A DNA stretch of 18,749 nt from Prasinococcaceae sp. CCMP 1430. Taxonomy: Eukaryota > Prasinodermophyta > Palmophyllophyceae > Prasinococcales > Prasinococcaceae. The DNA lies in the NCBI GenBank assembly GCA_013416795.1, contig RQSC01000021.1, forward strand, positions 132,413 to 151,161. The letters run 5' to 3'. The position numbers and the translations under genes were made by a program. Under the pieces are notes generated by a model that was given only the letters and a program-made list of their open reading frames with translations, had not been told where the DNA came from and ran no database searches. Positions 1 to 10,272 of the stretch are shown piece after piece; the stretch's first letter is position 1, and each line of letters begins with the position of its first letter.

Positions 1-474
1 CAGCGGGAGCGGGACCCCTCGCGGCGCTGCGCGAGCTGGCGGCGGTGGACGGCGCGCGCGCGATGCGCCAGGCGGTCTCCTCGGCGTCCTCGCACGGCGC
101 GGCGATGGCGGCCATCGGCGGCGCGTCGCTGGCCTTCGCGCACACCGTCAAGGCCGCCGAGCCGCTCTTCGCGGCCGCCCTGGGCGTGTGCGTCTTCGGC
201 AAGCGCGTGAGCGGCCTGCAGTGGGCCGCCATCGTGCCCATCATCGCGGGCGTGTCGTACTCGTCCATGTCGCAGGGCGGCGCCTTCGCGTGGCCGCCGC
301 TCCTGAGCGCTCTCGTGTGCGTGGCCGCGCTCGCCTACCACAACGCCAGCATCAAGATGTCGCTCGAGGGGCGCGAGAGCCAGGTGGTCGCGGGCCGCCC
401 CCTGCGGGCGTACGCCCGCGTGGCGATGCGCGCGGCGCCGCTCGCCGTCGCGGGCGCGCTCGCGCTGCCCGTCG
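1..474 (+). CDS. Triose-phosphate/phosphate translocator family carrier, internal part (interrupted)
   Basis: Reading frame 3 is open from the window edge and encodes the middle of a TPT/NST-family (DMT superfamily) transporter, the family that exchanges phosphorylated sugars or PEP for phosphate, usually across the plastid inner envelope. The family signature HTVKAAEPLF is followed by a hydrophobic helix, the short FGKRVS loop, another helix (VPIIAGVSYSSMS), an ALAYHNASIK segment like the family's 'SNxxRNxxxKK' region, and a further helix ending in LALPV. The N-terminal half lies before the window. Reading stops making family sense at the ambiguous base at 475. The next expected family element, 'xGPxxxxxGW', appears only at about 2563 (GGPEAIARGF), where the C-terminal part continues. 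Third codon positions are almost all G or C. Family assignment is firm; the exact substrate is not resolvable. Confidence 0.8.
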
Positions 475-475
475 N
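475..475. other. Ambiguous base, likely scaffold or contig join
   Basis: A single n falls exactly where the translocator frame loses homology and before the VPS9-like gene starts. Some scaffolding programs insert one n where the estimated gap is zero or negative; that reading is an inference. After it, 476-589 is very GC-rich up to about 545, with an in-frame stop at 546-548, and then becomes more mixed just before the VPS9 start codon. Confidence 0.5.
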
Positions 476-589
476 GCCGCTCCCTCTCGCGCCCCCCGCC
501 TGCGGCGCCCCTGCGCGTTGCCCCTGCCGGCGGGCGCCGCCCGCGTAGTTGGTGCAGCAGCGTGGGGCCTGTAAGCGCAAATCGATAGG

Positions 590-2698
590 ATGGCATCGGC
601 ACCAACCGATGGCGGGGCGGGCGCTGCCGCCACCGCTGGTGGGGGCGTCGACCAACTCGCGTCTTCGACGGCGCCTATCACTTTCTCCGATTTTCTGGAG
701 AAGATGCGCCAGCCTAGCGCCTCGGAGCTTGTTCGCAGCATCAAGGCATTCATCGCGGCATTTCCAAGCGGCGACACAGCACCGGCAGATGCAAGTGACG
801 CGCACATGGATGCCGTCAAGGTGCAGTCCTTTCTCGAGTCGACTGAGGCCGCGTTCCGGTCGCACCCGCTGTGGGCCGGCGCATCAGACGCCGCGCTTGA
901 TGGCGCCGGCGAGGGTCTTGAGAAGTACCTCATGACCAAGCTGCACGCGCGCGCCTTCGCGCTCTGCCCCGAGGAGCGCCTCGCCGACGCGCGCTCGGAC
1001 GCGCGGCGCTCTTTGCTGGCTGCGTTCGTGAGACCGGAGCACCTGGATGTGCCGGCGCGGTACAGGAACGAGCGGAGCTGGACTCTGGCGCGAGCCGAGC
1101 TTCAGAAAATAAACACGTTCAAGGCGCCAAGAGACAAGCTCGTTTGCATGCTGAATTGCTGCAAGGTGGTCACAAACCTTCTCAACGTGAGCGCTGCCGA
1201 GAGCGAGGGGGAGCCGCCCGGCGCGGATGACTTCCTCCCTGTGCTGATTTTCGTGGTGCTGAAGGCCGGCGTGCCCCAGCTCTACGCCAACCTGAAGTAC
1301 ATCGAGCGCTTTCGAAAGGAGAGTAGGCTGGTGTCGGAGGCGGCGTACTTCTTCACCAATCTGATGTCAGCGCATGCCTTCATCGACAGAGCAAATTCAG
1401 ACAGCCTGTCCATCAGCGCGGAGGAATTTGAGAAGGAGATGAGAGCGGCAGCGGCGTCCCAGGGGACGGTCCTCGACGGCGATTTGTCCCCCATCGTGGA
1501 GCTTCCCAGCCACGGGGCGACTGCAGAGGGCAGGGCAGGCACAATTGCAGCAACTGAGGGCTCTTCGCCAATGACAGCGATGCTGAGCCCGCTGGCAACA
1601 GCTGCGGCTGCAGGTGCAGCGACGCCGCTTCCGCGGCAACAGCCCCACTCGCAGATGCAGCTTGCTTCGCAGGATCACTTACTCCATATGCCACCATCGC
1701 AGAAGCACCAGCAGCATCAACAGCAGCAGCAGGGAAAGGAAGGGGAGGAGGAGGAGGAGGAGCTGCAGCAGCAGCAGCAGCGGGAACCCCTCCACGATCA
1801 TGAGGTAGCCCCGCCGAGCGTACCACAGCTCACCGTGGAGGAACTCGAGATGATTGGGCGCGAGGAGGTGGTTCAAGCGGCATCGGTAGGGGAGCTGGCG
1901 CGTCACAAATTCCTGTTCACACCACCGCACAAGCTGAAAATTGGGGAGGTGAGCACGCTGCTAGCCGAGTACAAGGAGCTCGTGCTGCGATATGAGTCCC
2001 TCGCCAGAGGTGTCACGTGTGTCATGGCCGGTGCGGCGAGCGGTACGCCAACGGGACATTCAGGGCCGCAGCAAGACGCGCGCGTGCCTGCGACCTCGCA
2101 AGGTGCAGCCGCAGCACCCGCGCCAGACGTACCGAACCCGTTCCTGGCAGCAGCTCCGCGAGCGGTAGCTCCTATGGCCGCAACGGCGGTCGAGGGAGCG
2201 TCTCCTGCAGTGGCGCTGAAGGGTGGCGCTCCTGTGGCTGCTGTGACCGCCGAGATGTCACTGTTCGATGACAGGGTGCCACTCGATGTCTCCTCCTCCG
2301 CGACGCCTGCCCTGCCCATAGAAGTGGATGCGCCGGCAGCATCGCTGACGGAGGCAGTGGAGAATACACCTGTGACCCAACACGCTGCACGTCCACTCGA
2401 CGGAATCGACGGCGGCGGTGCCGCGAAGGAGATCGCGCCATCGTCCGTGCCTGCGTTGACTCCGCTCATTGACGCGGGGGCGCTCGATTCGGTGTCACCG
2501 ACGCTGGGGGCGGCGCCAGCTCACCAGCCGACGGCCTCGCCACAACCACCGTCACTGCGTGCGGTGGCCCCGAGGCCATCGCGCGCGGCTTCGCCGAGGC
2601 GGCGGCCGCGCTGGCCGCCCAGGGGGACGCCGCGGCCGGCGGGCTGCTCGCCTCGGCGCAGTCGTCGCTGGCCGTCCGCGTGCTGGTGGGCGGGATGA
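590..2698 (+). CDS. VPS9A: VPS9a-like Rab5-family guanine nucleotide exchange factor
   Basis: This encodes a Rab5-type GEF that activates endosomal Rab GTPases. Residues about 30-115 match the helical bundle of plant VPS9a (TFSDFLEKMR, LVRSIKAFI, HPLWAGASD, GLEKYLMTKL). Residues about 116-265 are the VPS9 domain: LQKINTFKAPRDKL, NCCKVVTNLL, GADDFLPVLI with the conserved Asp pair 213-214, and AAYFFTNL with Tyr253, the positions used for nucleotide exchange in the family. A disordered linker (about 290-412) has Gln and Glu runs, then a conserved helical segment (KLKIGEVSTLLAEYKELV, about 448-465) also matches plant VPS9a. The start at 590 directly precedes the conserved region. No intron is seen. 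The reading frame has no stop before it runs into the translocator exon from about 2545, and the last 45 or so residues (Arg/Pro/Trp-rich) look like out-of-frame reading of that exon, so the true C-terminus is unknown. Base composition is less GC-rich than the flanks. Confidence 0.85.
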   Translation: MASAPTDGGAGAAATAGGGVDQLASSTAPITFSDFLEKMRQPSASELVRSIKAFIAAFPSGDTAPADASDAHMDAVKVQSFLESTEAAFRSHPLWAGASDAALDGAGEGLEKYLMTKLHARAFALCPEERLADARSDARRSLLAAFVRPEHLDVPARYRNERSWTLARAELQKINTFKAPRDKLVCMLNCCKVVTNLLNVSAAESEGEPPGADDFLPVLIFVVLKAGVPQLYANLKYIERFRKESRLVSEAAYFFTNLMSAHAFIDRANSDSLSISAEEFEKEMRAAAASQGTVLDGDLSPIVELPSHGATAEGRAGTIAATEGSSPMTAMLSPLATAAAAGAATPLPRQQPHSQMQLASQDHLLHMPPSQKHQQHQQQQQGKEGEEEEEELQQQQQREPLHDHEVAPPSVPQLTVEELEMIGREEVVQAASVGELARHKFLFTPPHKLKIGEVSTLLAEYKELVLRYESLARGVTCVMAGAASGTPTGHSGPQQDARVPATSQGAAAAPAPDVPNPFLAAAPRAVAPMAATAVEGASPAVALKGGAPVAAVTAEMSLFDDRVPLDVSSSATPALPIEVDAPAASLTEAVENTPVTQHAARPLDGIDGGGAAKEIAPSSVPALTPLIDAGALDSVSPTLGAAPAHQPTASPQPPSLRAVAPRPSRAASPRRRPRWPPRGTPRPAGCSPRRSRRWPSACWWAG

Positions 2699-3012
2699 CC
2701 TTCACCTCGTACAACCTCATGGCCCTCGTGTGCCTCGGGGAGCTCGACGCGCTGACGTCGTCGATCGGCAACGTCACCAAGCGCGTCGTGGTGGTCGCGG
2801 CGAGCTGCGTGCTGCTGGGCACCTCCATGAGTGCGCAGCAGACGACGGGCTTCGCCGTCGCCATGGCGGGCGTGCTGGCATACTCGCTCGCCGCCATGCG
2901 CGCGTCGAAGCACGACGGCGCGGCGGGAGGGGCGCGGGGTCGTGACGCGCAGCCCGACTCGGGCACGGCGGGCGGCGCAGCGCCACCCGCGCCCTCTCTC
3001 GGGGGCGCTTAG
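2551..3012 (+). CDS. Triose-phosphate/phosphate translocator family carrier, C-terminal part
   Basis: Frame 1 encodes the C-terminal third of a TPT-family carrier. GGPEAIARGF fits the family's 'EGPxxxxxGW' element, TSYNLMALVCLGELDALTSS fits the 'YNxxxxxxLxxxxPLTxS' helix, and IGNVTKRVVVV matches 'GNxxKRxxVI'. The Lys-Arg pair at 2779-2784 is the family's conserved phosphate-contacting pair. A last helix (FAVAMAGVLAYSLAAM) and a low-complexity tail end at the TAG at 3010-3012. It probably completes the gene whose middle lies at 1-474: joining LALPV to (V)TACGGP would restore normal family spacing. The 5' limit of this part is uncertain; 2551 is the first codon of VTACGGP. Frame 2 of the same stretch is the end of the VPS9 reading frame, which I consider a shadow here. 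Confidence 0.8.
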   Translation, partial: VTACGGPEAIARGFAEAAAALAAQGDAAAGGLLASAQSSLAVRVLVGGMTFTSYNLMALVCLGELDALTSSIGNVTKRVVVVAASCVLLGTSMSAQQTTGFAVAMAGVLAYSLAAMRASKHDGAAGGARGRDAQPDSGTAGGAAPPAPSLGGA

Positions 3013-3024
3013 GAGTAAAGAAAG

Positions 3025-3029
3025 TTACA
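3025..3029 (-). terminator. TGTAA poly(A) signal for PRP8 in a 47-bp convergent gap
   Basis: On the minus strand TGTAA lies 31 nt after the PRP8 stop codon, inside an AT-rich 47-bp spacer (3013-3059) between the converging translocator and PRP8 genes. TGTAA is the characteristic polyadenylation signal of chlorophyte algae. Assignment rests on motif and position only. Confidence 0.45.
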
Positions 3030-3059
3030 TATTATTTGTCACACAAAGGCTGCGGCCCC

Positions 3060-6000
3060 TCACGCGAAGAAGTCGTCCCTGTCGGCGCCGTCGCCCGCAG
3101 CCTTGCCCGAGGCCGCCCCGCCGGCCTCGCCGACGCCGACGCTGACGGTCGTGCCCACGAACGACTGGTAGTGCTCCGGCCGGTGCTCCTCGGCGTAGAA
3201 CTCCTTGGGCAGGCCCAGCTTCAGGCCGTACTGCGCGTCGGCCGAGAACTTGACGCCGTTGAACGAGTAGTTCCAGCTGCCCGTGTCGGGCACCATGAAC
3301 CACCCGAGGAAGCGGTCCGACAGCAGAATCTGCACCTTCTCGTAGTGCGTGGGCAGGTAGCCCTGCGGCGCCGAGCCGCCGTCCTTGTTCGTGCGCCCCC
3401 ACTCGAAGCCGCCGGGAGTGAGCTTGTACGCGGTCACGCTCACGGAGCCGGGCGTGAAGCTCGCGGTGACCACCACGCACTTCTCGCCGTCCCAGCGCCG
3501 GTGGGCGTCCAGCATGCGCGCGTGCGCGGTGACATCCTGCGCGCTGAGCTGCGGGGACTCGTTGGGCTGCGTGTGGATCCAACCGAGCGGCTCGAGGTCG
3601 GCCAGGTACTCGTGCTCTGGCAGCGTGGACGGCAGGTGCACCTGCTGGTGGGTGCCCCACTGCGGCGGCATGACAATGCAGCGCACCTCCTTGACCTGCG
3701 GGTTGTCGGGCGGGCTCACGCCGTACATGAAGCCCGCCACCTGCGTGCGCAGGTCGGCGCTGGTGACGAAGCGCCGCAGCACGTTCTTCGGCAGGACGTA
3801 CGTGAAGCCCGTCTCCTTGATGTCGTCGGAGTTGACGTAGATGCGCCCCACGCGCAGGTGCAGGTTGGAGGCGGCCACCGCGCGCACGCGCCAGTCCGTC
3901 TTGCTGCCGAATTGCGCCTGCTCGTACGGCGTTGTGGTCGTCACGATGAGCTCCTCGCCGTGCACGCCCGTCGTCCTCGTGGTCACCTGCGTCACCTGCG
4001 CCGCGTCCTTGGCCGACGCCTCCACCTCGGCCATCTGCTGGCGCTGCTGGCTCGGCGGCTGGATCTCCGCGCCGAGGATGATGTCGCGGATCTCGCTCTG
4101 CGTGAGCGCGGTCACGCTGACGTTGTTCTTCTTCGAGTAGTCCGCGAGGATGAGATCCTTGAGGGCCACCTCGACCTTGATCCACGCCTCGTCGGTGAGC
4201 GACGGAAACACGTGGTGCGGTTCGGTCACCACCGACGCGTCCGGGCGCAGCAGCATCTTGGCCTTGTCCATGTTGATGTGCAGCGCGCGCAGGATGAGGA
4301 TGAGGCGGCTGAAGGCCGTGTACGAGCTGATGGTGCGCAGCCAGTCGTCGTAGATGTTGAAGAGCACCATCTGCGGCTCGGACGCGCGAAGGATCATGTC
4401 GCCGAACTTCTCGATGCGCAGCGCCGCCTGGAAGGGCAGCTGCAGGTCGCTGCCCTTGAGGACGATGTTGGGGAAGTCCAGGCAGTGCACCTCGAGCGGG
4501 TCGAGCATGCCTCTGCGCGTGACGATGATCTGCTTGGGCTGCTCCTCCACGGGGAGCGAGCGGATGAGGGCGGCCACCTCCTCGGCGGTCTTCCACTTGG
4601 AGAGCTGGCCCAGGCGCTTCTGGCCGGCCCACACCGACGTGTGGATGATCTTGAGGAACAGCTGGCCCGTACGCGGGTTGAAGATGAAGATGGCGCCGTT
4701 GATGGGCTTGGTGGTCAAATTGCCCTCGAACGTCTTGTGGATGGTCACGCGGTACACGTTCGAGTCGTCCACGAACCAGATGAGCTGGTTGCCGAAGAGC
4801 TCGCCGTAGTTCTGCGAAGAAAGGTACGGCTCCGTGGGCTCCGACGAGTACAGCTGCAGGCCCTTGCGCACGCGCTCGCGCAGCACGTAGAGCGCCGGGT
4901 TCGCCTTGATGATCTTGGCCATCGCCTGCTGCATGAGCGGCTTGACGCCCGGGAACCACGAGCCGTAGCCCGACCAGAGGTTGTACGCCAGGTCCACGGC
5001 GACCATGCACCCCGTGGGGCTCGGGTAGATGGACATGTTGTCGGTGGTGTAGTCGAGAAACTTGGCGCGCGTGTAGCGCTCGATGTCGTGCGAGTCGAAG
5101 TCACCCCAGCGCAGCTGGACGTCGATCCAGTACTTGTTGCTCGTCTTCTGGTCGAAGACGTCGTTGCCCTCGTTGACCAGGCTGGGCCGCGACACCGACC
5201 ACTTGTACGCGGCGAAGAGCAGGATGTCCGCGCACGAGCTGTTCATCTTGTAGCTCTTGCGCGGGTGGATGGTCTCCTTCTGCACCGTCTCGATCTCCAG
5301 CGCGTCGAGCTCCTGATCGAGCACCTGGCACAGGTCCATGACCAGCGACTCGTGGATCTTCTGCCACAGGTGCGCGCGGAAGATCTGGATGAGGGAGATC
5401 TTGAGCGTCGGAATCTTGCCGTGCATGAAGATGCCCGTCAGGTCGAGCTGCACCTGGAACCCCACGTACACGTTGGCTCGGTTGATGGTGGGCGACCACC
5501 ACAGCGTGAAGCGTCGGTTGGGAATCTGGTTGAGGCCAGAGCGCTGCGCGTTGGTGAGCTTCTTGAACTTCAGACTCTCCTCGAAGCCGCTCGCCTTCTC
5601 CCAGAACAGGCCCTCCCAGGTGGGAAAGTAGGTGCCCTTGAACAGCGTGTGCTCGAGAATGCCCTCCACGCCGCCAAGCGCCTGGATGACGTCCGTACGG
5701 TAGTTGTTCAAATTCCACAGCTTGCCGTCGTGGCGCTGGTTGGTCCACCCGAAGGCATTCGAGCGCATGATCTGGTGCTCCTTGAACATGGACCTCACGC
5801 GCCAGCCCTTGTCGTACGCGAGCGTGTGCCTGTCCTTCTGGAAGAGCGTGTTGATGCGCGGGATGCCCCGGTCCCAGCTGTCCTCCAGGTCCTCGAGCGA
5901 CAGCCGGCGGTTCTGCGCCTGCGCCTCTTGGCGCTTGAGCGCGTACTCGGCCCACACGCGCTGGCTGTCGACGAACTCGGCCTCCCACGGCTGAATGTAG

Positions 6001-9000
6001 CGGAAGAGGTTGGGGATGAGCTGGTCCTCGTCGTGGCTCATGCCGCTGCGGAAGTGCGTGATGCCCGCGTCCGTCTGCTTGGAGTACCGCAGGTCGCTCT
6101 GCGGGATGAGGATGTGCCCCATGCTGAGCATGCCCAGGCCGCCGAGCTCCTTGGGGGAATAGAACACGACAGGGGGGAAACGGCTCGGCATCTTCGAGTT
6201 GAGGCCGATCTTGATGCGCGTCTGGATCTTGTTCTCGCACTTGACCAGCAGGTCGAGCAGCTCGCGGGTGTGCACCGTCGCCTCGCGGTAGTACGTCATC
6301 AGCGAGATGAGCGCCGTGTTCCACTTGTTGGCCACCTTGGTGAAGGTGGTGTTGCCGCTCGACATGAGCACGTTGCGGATTCGGTTCTCGAACGTCTTGA
6401 GCGCCTCGTCGTCCACGCGCACGAAGGCCTGCGCCGTGCGCTCTTTCGTGGCCTCGCACTGCAGGTTCCACACGCCGTCCTTGTTGGCGAACGACTCCTG
6501 CTCCATGCGCACCTTGGGCAGGATGCGAATTTCGAAGCCTGCCATGCTGAAGAGCAGATTCGGGTTGTCCTTGGAGTACACCGAGCAGAAGGAGTTCTCC
6601 CACTCGAGGGTGGTCAGCGAGCGCGGCAGGCGGTTCTTGATGTCCCAGAAGACGGCGCGCCCCAGGTTGACATCGTGCTTCATCAGGCGCATGCGCGAGT
6701 CGCGCGGCCAGCACTTCTTGTTGTTGTAGCCCACCATGTTCTCGTTGTTGGGGTCGGGGTTCTCCGTGAGGTAACGGGCGATGAGGTCCTTGGCCTCCTC
6801 GGCGGTGAAGCGAAACGCGATGTGCAGCTTGTCGATGAAGCGGCCGTACAGGCGAATGGGATGGCGCGTCTCCGTCTTCTCGTCGCGGAAGGTGAGGAAG
6901 TCGTTGGGCAGGTTGGGCGCGCCGGCAAGCTCGGACGCACGCGTGAGGCCCAGCGTCAGCAAGTCCAGCACCAGGCCGTAGTACTGCGTCACGAAGCTCG
7001 CGAACTGCAGGCCGCGGATGAGGCCGTACGAGTTCGTGTGGCTCATGTCCTTGTACGATATGACGATGTTGTTCTTGGCCGTGATGTAGTCGGCGATGTT
7101 GTGGTCGACGATGAGCCGCAGCAGGCGGTTGAGCATCGTCAGGTCCATCTTCTCGTACAGCTTCTCGAACTTGGTCTGCAAGATGACCAGGCACTCGCCC
7201 TCAGAGGTCTCCCACACGTCCGTGAGGTTGTTGATGCCCTGGCACCACTTGTACACGAGGAGAGGGGGCGGCTCGGTGTCGGCGGGTTTCACCCAGTTGG
7301 GAAAGAGGTGCCGCTTGTCGGCCTCGTACCAGAGGTACGAGTCCAGGTAAGAGTCGGTGATCTTCTCGAGCGGTTCGATCTCGTACACGGGCACCAGGTG
7401 GCTGTACATGTCCATGAACTGCAGGCCCACCTCCTTGAAGGCGCGCTGCGTGAGCAGGTGGCGCTTGATGCGGCTGAGTGCCTCGTGCGGGTTGTCGTAC
7501 GCCTGCTCGATGAGGCCCAGCTCCTCGCGCTGGTTCTGGTTGAGGCGAATGGCGAGGCCGTAGACCTCCTTGAGGCGCTCGAGCGACAGAATGAGCAGCT
7601 TGGTATCGTGCTTGTAGCTGAGCGGCGGGAAGGGGATCGGCGAGAACTTGCGGCTCTCGAGCCAGTGCACGGTGGTGGTGTAGATGGCCACCGCCTCCTC
7701 GGGCGTCACGTACGGGCCGTCCTTCAGGTAGTTGTGCTGGCGCTCCTGCTCCGCCTTCAGCCACAGGCGCGTCAGGCGGCCAAGGTTCTTCTTGCACACC
7801 GTCTTGTCGACCGTCGCGCCACGCCTGATGCGCTCACGGTTGTAGTGCGCGACGTTGGTCCACCAGTCGCTCTTCGACTTGACGTACCGCAGGATCATGT
7901 TCTCCACTGGCGCCGGCAGGCCGGGCACCTTCCACGGAATGTTGGCCTTCCAGCATCGCCACGCCTCGGAGAGGTGCATCAGGATGGTGCGCGCTTTGTT
8001 CTGCTTGATGCCCTCGGGCATCATGTCCAGGATGTCGTGCATGACGGCCGCGCGCAGCTCCAGGTCGAAGTGCGACTCCACGCGCTGCTTCGTGACCGTC
8101 TTGGCGACGCCCTTGGCGTTGCGGCCCTCAAACTGGCGCGCCAGCAGGTTGCCCAGCCAGCGCTCGAGCAGCGGGATGATGCCGCGCAGGAAGAACAACC
8201 ACACGCGCCACGACGGCGCCCAGAAGCCCACGCCGGGGCCCTTGCCCACTGGCCCGGTGTTAAAGCGGTAGTAGATGAGGTGCTTGAGGTCCTTGCACAT
8301 GCGGATCTGGCGCATCACGCGGTACTTGTAGCGGTACATGCCCGTCAGCTGGCCCACGTGAGCGAACGCGTACTGCAGGCCGTCGGCCAGCTGGAAGGCG
8401 TCGACGTTGCCGAGGCGGAACTGCACGTTGGCGTCGACAACCAGCTTGGTGAGGCGCAGCACCTCGCGACACAGGTGGAAGGCGTTCCCGAAGCGGCTCT
8501 TCTTCCTCTCCTTGGTCGTGAGGGTCTTGACCGGCTTGAGGTTGAAGTTGTAGTCCAGGTGCAGGTAGTTGAGGTTCTTGCGGTGGATGAGCAGGTTCAG
8601 CATGTTGTAGCCCTGCCTGCACACCTGCAAGCCCACCTCCACCCAGTCCACGGTGGTTTGCTGGAAGAATTTGGTCGCCTTGAGCGCCTTGAAGAGCGAG
8701 CGCTTCTTGCCCGCCGCCGTGGGCCTGCTGTGCAGCTCGTTGAGCACGTGGCACTTGAGCAGCTTCTGGTACGACACGCGGACCTTCACGGGGTACCCCG
8801 AGGGGCAGTGCTCCTTGTACCACGAGCTCACGAGCGGCACGTCGATCGCGCGGCGCGTGCGCCCCGCGCGCAGGTTGAAGGGGCGCGGCGCGAAGAGGAG
8901 CGCTATGCCCACGGCCGTCGTGTCAGTCTCCACCGGACGATCGGCTAGCATGGGCTCCATCCCCTCGGGCAGCGCGAAGTCGTCGTCGTCCTCGCCGGCG

Positions 9001-10133
9001 CCCTGTGCGAAGGCCGGCGTAGCGGGCGCGCCCCCGCCGCGCGGCGCCGCCCCGCCGCTCGCGCCCCCGCCCCCGCCCCCGCGCGTGCGGTACGCCGCGA
9101 TTGGGTGGATCAGCGGGTCGTAGTAGAACGCCGGCAGGTCAGGGTCCTCGGCCTTGATGTACATCACCATCGGCGTGTGATACGGCGCGAGCACCACCTT
9201 GCGCGGGCGGCTGTTGTACAGGTACGGGAAGGCCACGCGGTACTCGGTGCGGATGGGCGAGCGGATGATGAGCTTGTTGATGTCGTTGAACTCGTTCCAG
9301 TCTTCGTCGTACTCGCCCGCCTCCCGGAAGAGCGGTTCGAACTTGGGGCCTCCCGGAATGGCCAGGTTGAGCGCCTTGGCGGTGAAGAACGACTCCTTGT
9401 TGAAGAGGTAGAAGTAGTTGTCGTCGGTGAGGTCCGACAGCAGCTGCCCGGCGAGACGGTAGAGCGTGGCCATCACCGGCAGGCCCAGGGTCCACGTCTT
9501 GTACGACTCGCCGTTCACCATCTTGGTGTACTGCAGCGGCTTGTGATCGTAGAACCAGCGCGCGACGGGCGCGTCCTCGTCGGCGTCCAGCTCGAGCTGG
9601 ATCGCCTCCAGCGGGTCCACGTCGAGCAGGTTGTCCGTGTAGTCGAGCGGCGGCTCCTCGTCGTCGAAGGGCGGGAAGCGCATGCGCTTGAAGTGCCGTC
9701 GGTCGCGCTTCTCGCGGCGCATCATGATCCACGTGGCGCTCCACTGCGCGATGAACACCGGCTCGATCACGCGCGGCGTCTCGTTCACGAAGCTGATGGC
9801 GCCGGTCGTGTGGTACAGCACGGGCACGTCGCGCACCTGCTCCCAGGGCATGGGCATGTTCTCGAGCAGCTTGAAGACGGCGTGCGGCACGAACTTGAGC
9901 GCCCCGAGGTACACTCGCTTGTCGTGCCTGAACTTCTTCGAGCTCATGTCGCCGTGGTCCTTGATGATCTTGCGCAGGTGCTCGGGCGGCATGTCCTCCT
10001 TGGTCTCCGGCTTGCTGCCGAAGACGCGGCGGGTGGCGTACCGCTTGCGCTGCAGCGCCGCCCACTTGCGCGCCTTGTCCGCGAGCTCATCCTCGGTGAG
10101 CGCGCGGAACTCCGTCACTGGCGGCGCCGCCAT
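3060..10133 (-). CDS. PRP8: Pre-mRNA-processing-splicing factor 8 (PRP8), U5 snRNP core protein
   Basis: PRP8 is the largest protein of the spliceosome; it cradles the U5/U6/U2 RNA active site and regulates BRR2. The single-exon frame gives 2357 aa, against about 2335 in human, and is near-identical to human PRPF8 over long stretches. In order there are the N-terminal domain ([20 protein letters not shown]), the reverse-transcriptase-like region ([33 protein letters not shown]), the linker and endonuclease-like domain ([20 protein letters not shown]), the RNase H-like domain ([39 protein letters not shown]) and the C-terminal Jab1/MPN domain ([35 protein letters not shown]), ending ADRDDFFA like human ADREDLYA. 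The start at 10133 (MAAPPVTEF) is chosen because the upstream extension is a Pro-rich shadow of the divergent gene. An unusual Gly/Ala/Pro insertion lies near 9015-9090, before the DDDDF acidic stretch. The stop is TGA at 3060-3062. Confidence 0.98.
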   Translation of the reverse strand: MAAPPVTEFRALTEDELADKARKWAALQRKRYATRRVFGSKPETKEDMPPEHLRKIIKDHGDMSSKKFRHDKRVYLGALKFVPHAVFKLLENMPMPWEQVRDVPVLYHTTGAISFVNETPRVIEPVFIAQWSATWIMMRREKRDRRHFKRMRFPPFDDEEPPLDYTDNLLDVDPLEAIQLELDADEDAPVARWFYDHKPLQYTKMVNGESYKTWTLGLPVMATLYRLAGQLLSDLTDDNYFYLFNKESFFTAKALNLAIPGGPKFEPLFREAGEYDEDWNEFNDINKLIIRSPIRTEYRVAFPYLYNSRPRKVVLAPYHTPMVMYIKAEDPDLPAFYYDPLIHPIAAYRTRGGGGGGASGGAAPRGGGAPATPAFAQGAGEDDDDFALPEGMEPMLADRPVETDTTAVGIALLFAPRPFNLRAGRTRRAIDVPLVSSWYKEHCPSGYPVKVRVSYQKLLKCHVLNELHSRPTAAGKKRSLFKALKATKFFQQTTVDWVEVGLQVCRQGYNMLNLLIHRKNLNYLHLDYNFNLKPVKTLTTKERKKSRFGNAFHLCREVLRLTKLVVDANVQFRLGNVDAFQLADGLQYAFAHVGQLTGMYRYKYRVMRQIRMCKDLKHLIYYRFNTGPVGKGPGVGFWAPSWRVWLFFLRGIIPLLERWLGNLLARQFEGRNAKGVAKTVTKQRVESHFDLELRAAVMHDILDMMPEGIKQNKARTILMHLSEAWRCWKANIPWKVPGLPAPVENMILRYVKSKSDWWTNVAHYNRERIRRGATVDKTVCKKNLGRLTRLWLKAEQERQHNYLKDGPYVTPEEAVAIYTTTVHWLESRKFSPIPFPPLSYKHDTKLLILSLERLKEVYGLAIRLNQNQREELGLIEQAYDNPHEALSRIKRHLLTQRAFKEVGLQFMDMYSHLVPVYEIEPLEKITDSYLDSYLWYEADKRHLFPNWVKPADTEPPPLLVYKWCQGINNLTDVWETSEGECLVILQTKFEKLYEKMDLTMLNRLLRLIVDHNIADYITAKNNIVISYKDMSHTNSYGLIRGLQFASFVTQYYGLVLDLLTLGLTRASELAGAPNLPNDFLTFRDEKTETRHPIRLYGRFIDKLHIAFRFTAEEAKDLIARYLTENPDPNNENMVGYNNKKCWPRDSRMRLMKHDVNLGRAVFWDIKNRLPRSLTTLEWENSFCSVYSKDNPNLLFSMAGFEIRILPKVRMEQESFANKDGVWNLQCEATKERTAQAFVRVDDEALKTFENRIRNVLMSSGNTTFTKVANKWNTALISLMTYYREATVHTRELLDLLVKCENKIQTRIKIGLNSKMPSRFPPVVFYSPKELGGLGMLSMGHILIPQSDLRYSKQTDAGITHFRSGMSHDEDQLIPNLFRYIQPWEAEFVDSQRVWAEYALKRQEAQAQNRRLSLEDLEDSWDRGIPRINTLFQKDRHTLAYDKGWRVRSMFKEHQIMRSNAFGWTNQRHDGKLWNLNNYRTDVIQALGGVEGILEHTLFKGTYFPTWEGLFWEKASGFEESLKFKKLTNAQRSGLNQIPNRRFTLWWSPTINRANVYVGFQVQLDLTGIFMHGKIPTLKISLIQIFRAHLWQKIHESLVMDLCQVLDQELDALEIETVQKETIHPRKSYKMNSSCADILLFAAYKWSVSRPSLVNEGNDVFDQKTSNKYWIDVQLRWGDFDSHDIERYTRAKFLDYTTDNMSIYPSPTGCMVAVDLAYNLWSGYGSWFPGVKPLMQQAMAKIIKANPALYVLRERVRKGLQLYSSEPTEPYLSSQNYGELFGNQLIWFVDDSNVYRVTIHKTFEGNLTTKPINGAIFIFNPRTGQLFLKIIHTSVWAGQKRLGQLSKWKTAEEVAALIRSLPVEEQPKQIIVTRRGMLDPLEVHCLDFPNIVLKGSDLQLPFQAALRIEKFGDMILRASEPQMVLFNIYDDWLRTISSYTAFSRLILILRALHINMDKAKMLLRPDASVVTEPHHVFPSLTDEAWIKVEVALKDLILADYSKKNNVSVTALTQSEIRDIILGAEIQPPSQQRQQMAEVEASAKDAAQVTQVTTRTTGVHGEELIVTTTTPYEQAQFGSKTDWRVRAVAASNLHLRVGRIYVNSDDIKETGFTYVLPKNVLRRFVTSADLRTQVAGFMYGVSPPDNPQVKEVRCIVMPPQWGTHQQVHLPSTLPEHEYLADLEPLGWIHTQPNESPQLSAQDVTAHARMLDAHRRWDGEKCVVVTASFTPGSVSVTAYKLTPGGFEWGRTNKDGGSAPQGYLPTHYEKVQILLSDRFLGWFMVPDTGSWNYSFNGVKFSADAQYGLKLGLPKEFYAEEHRPEHYQSFVGTTVSVGVGEAGGAASGKAAGDGADRDDFFA

Positions 10134-10272
10134 GGCGCCGCGCGGGCTTCGCCCGAGAAGCCCGCCGCCCGTCGGCCGTCGCTGCTGCCGCGGCGGGGGC
10201 GGCGGGGGCGGGGGCTGGGCGCTGAGCGAGACAGTGTACGAGTCGGACGACGAGGCCGAGGCGTGCCAGAAC
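10134..10272. promoter_or_regulatory. Short divergent promoter between PRP8 and the DEG protease
   Basis: If the protease starts at 10273, only 139 bp separate the two divergent start codons, so both promoters must lie here or inside the genes. The stretch is G-rich on the plus strand (GGCGGGGGCGGGGGC near 10194-10215, Sp1- or G4-like) and has no TATA box. An alternative protease ATG at 10132-10134 shares CATG with the PRP8 start codon, which would leave no intergenic DNA at all. Confidence 0.35.

Noticed and set aside
2545-2698. Real VPS9 coding up to the stop at 2698
   Set aside because: The last 45 or so residues are Arg/Pro/Trp-rich and lie over translocator codons with a perfect family match in another frame, so they are treated as a shadow, though the true VPS9 end remains unknown.
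3025-5010. Other minus-strand frames within PRP8 (also 5101-7194)
   Set aside because: Out-of-frame shadows of PRP8, rich in Arg, Ala, Pro and Gly, with no homology.
3036-8948. A 1970-codon open frame on the plus strand, antisense to PRP8
   Set aside because: Its composition (Val, Leu, Arg, His, Asp, Glu runs with no domain) is what the complement of a GC3-rich gene gives. PRP8 on the other strand is unambiguous.
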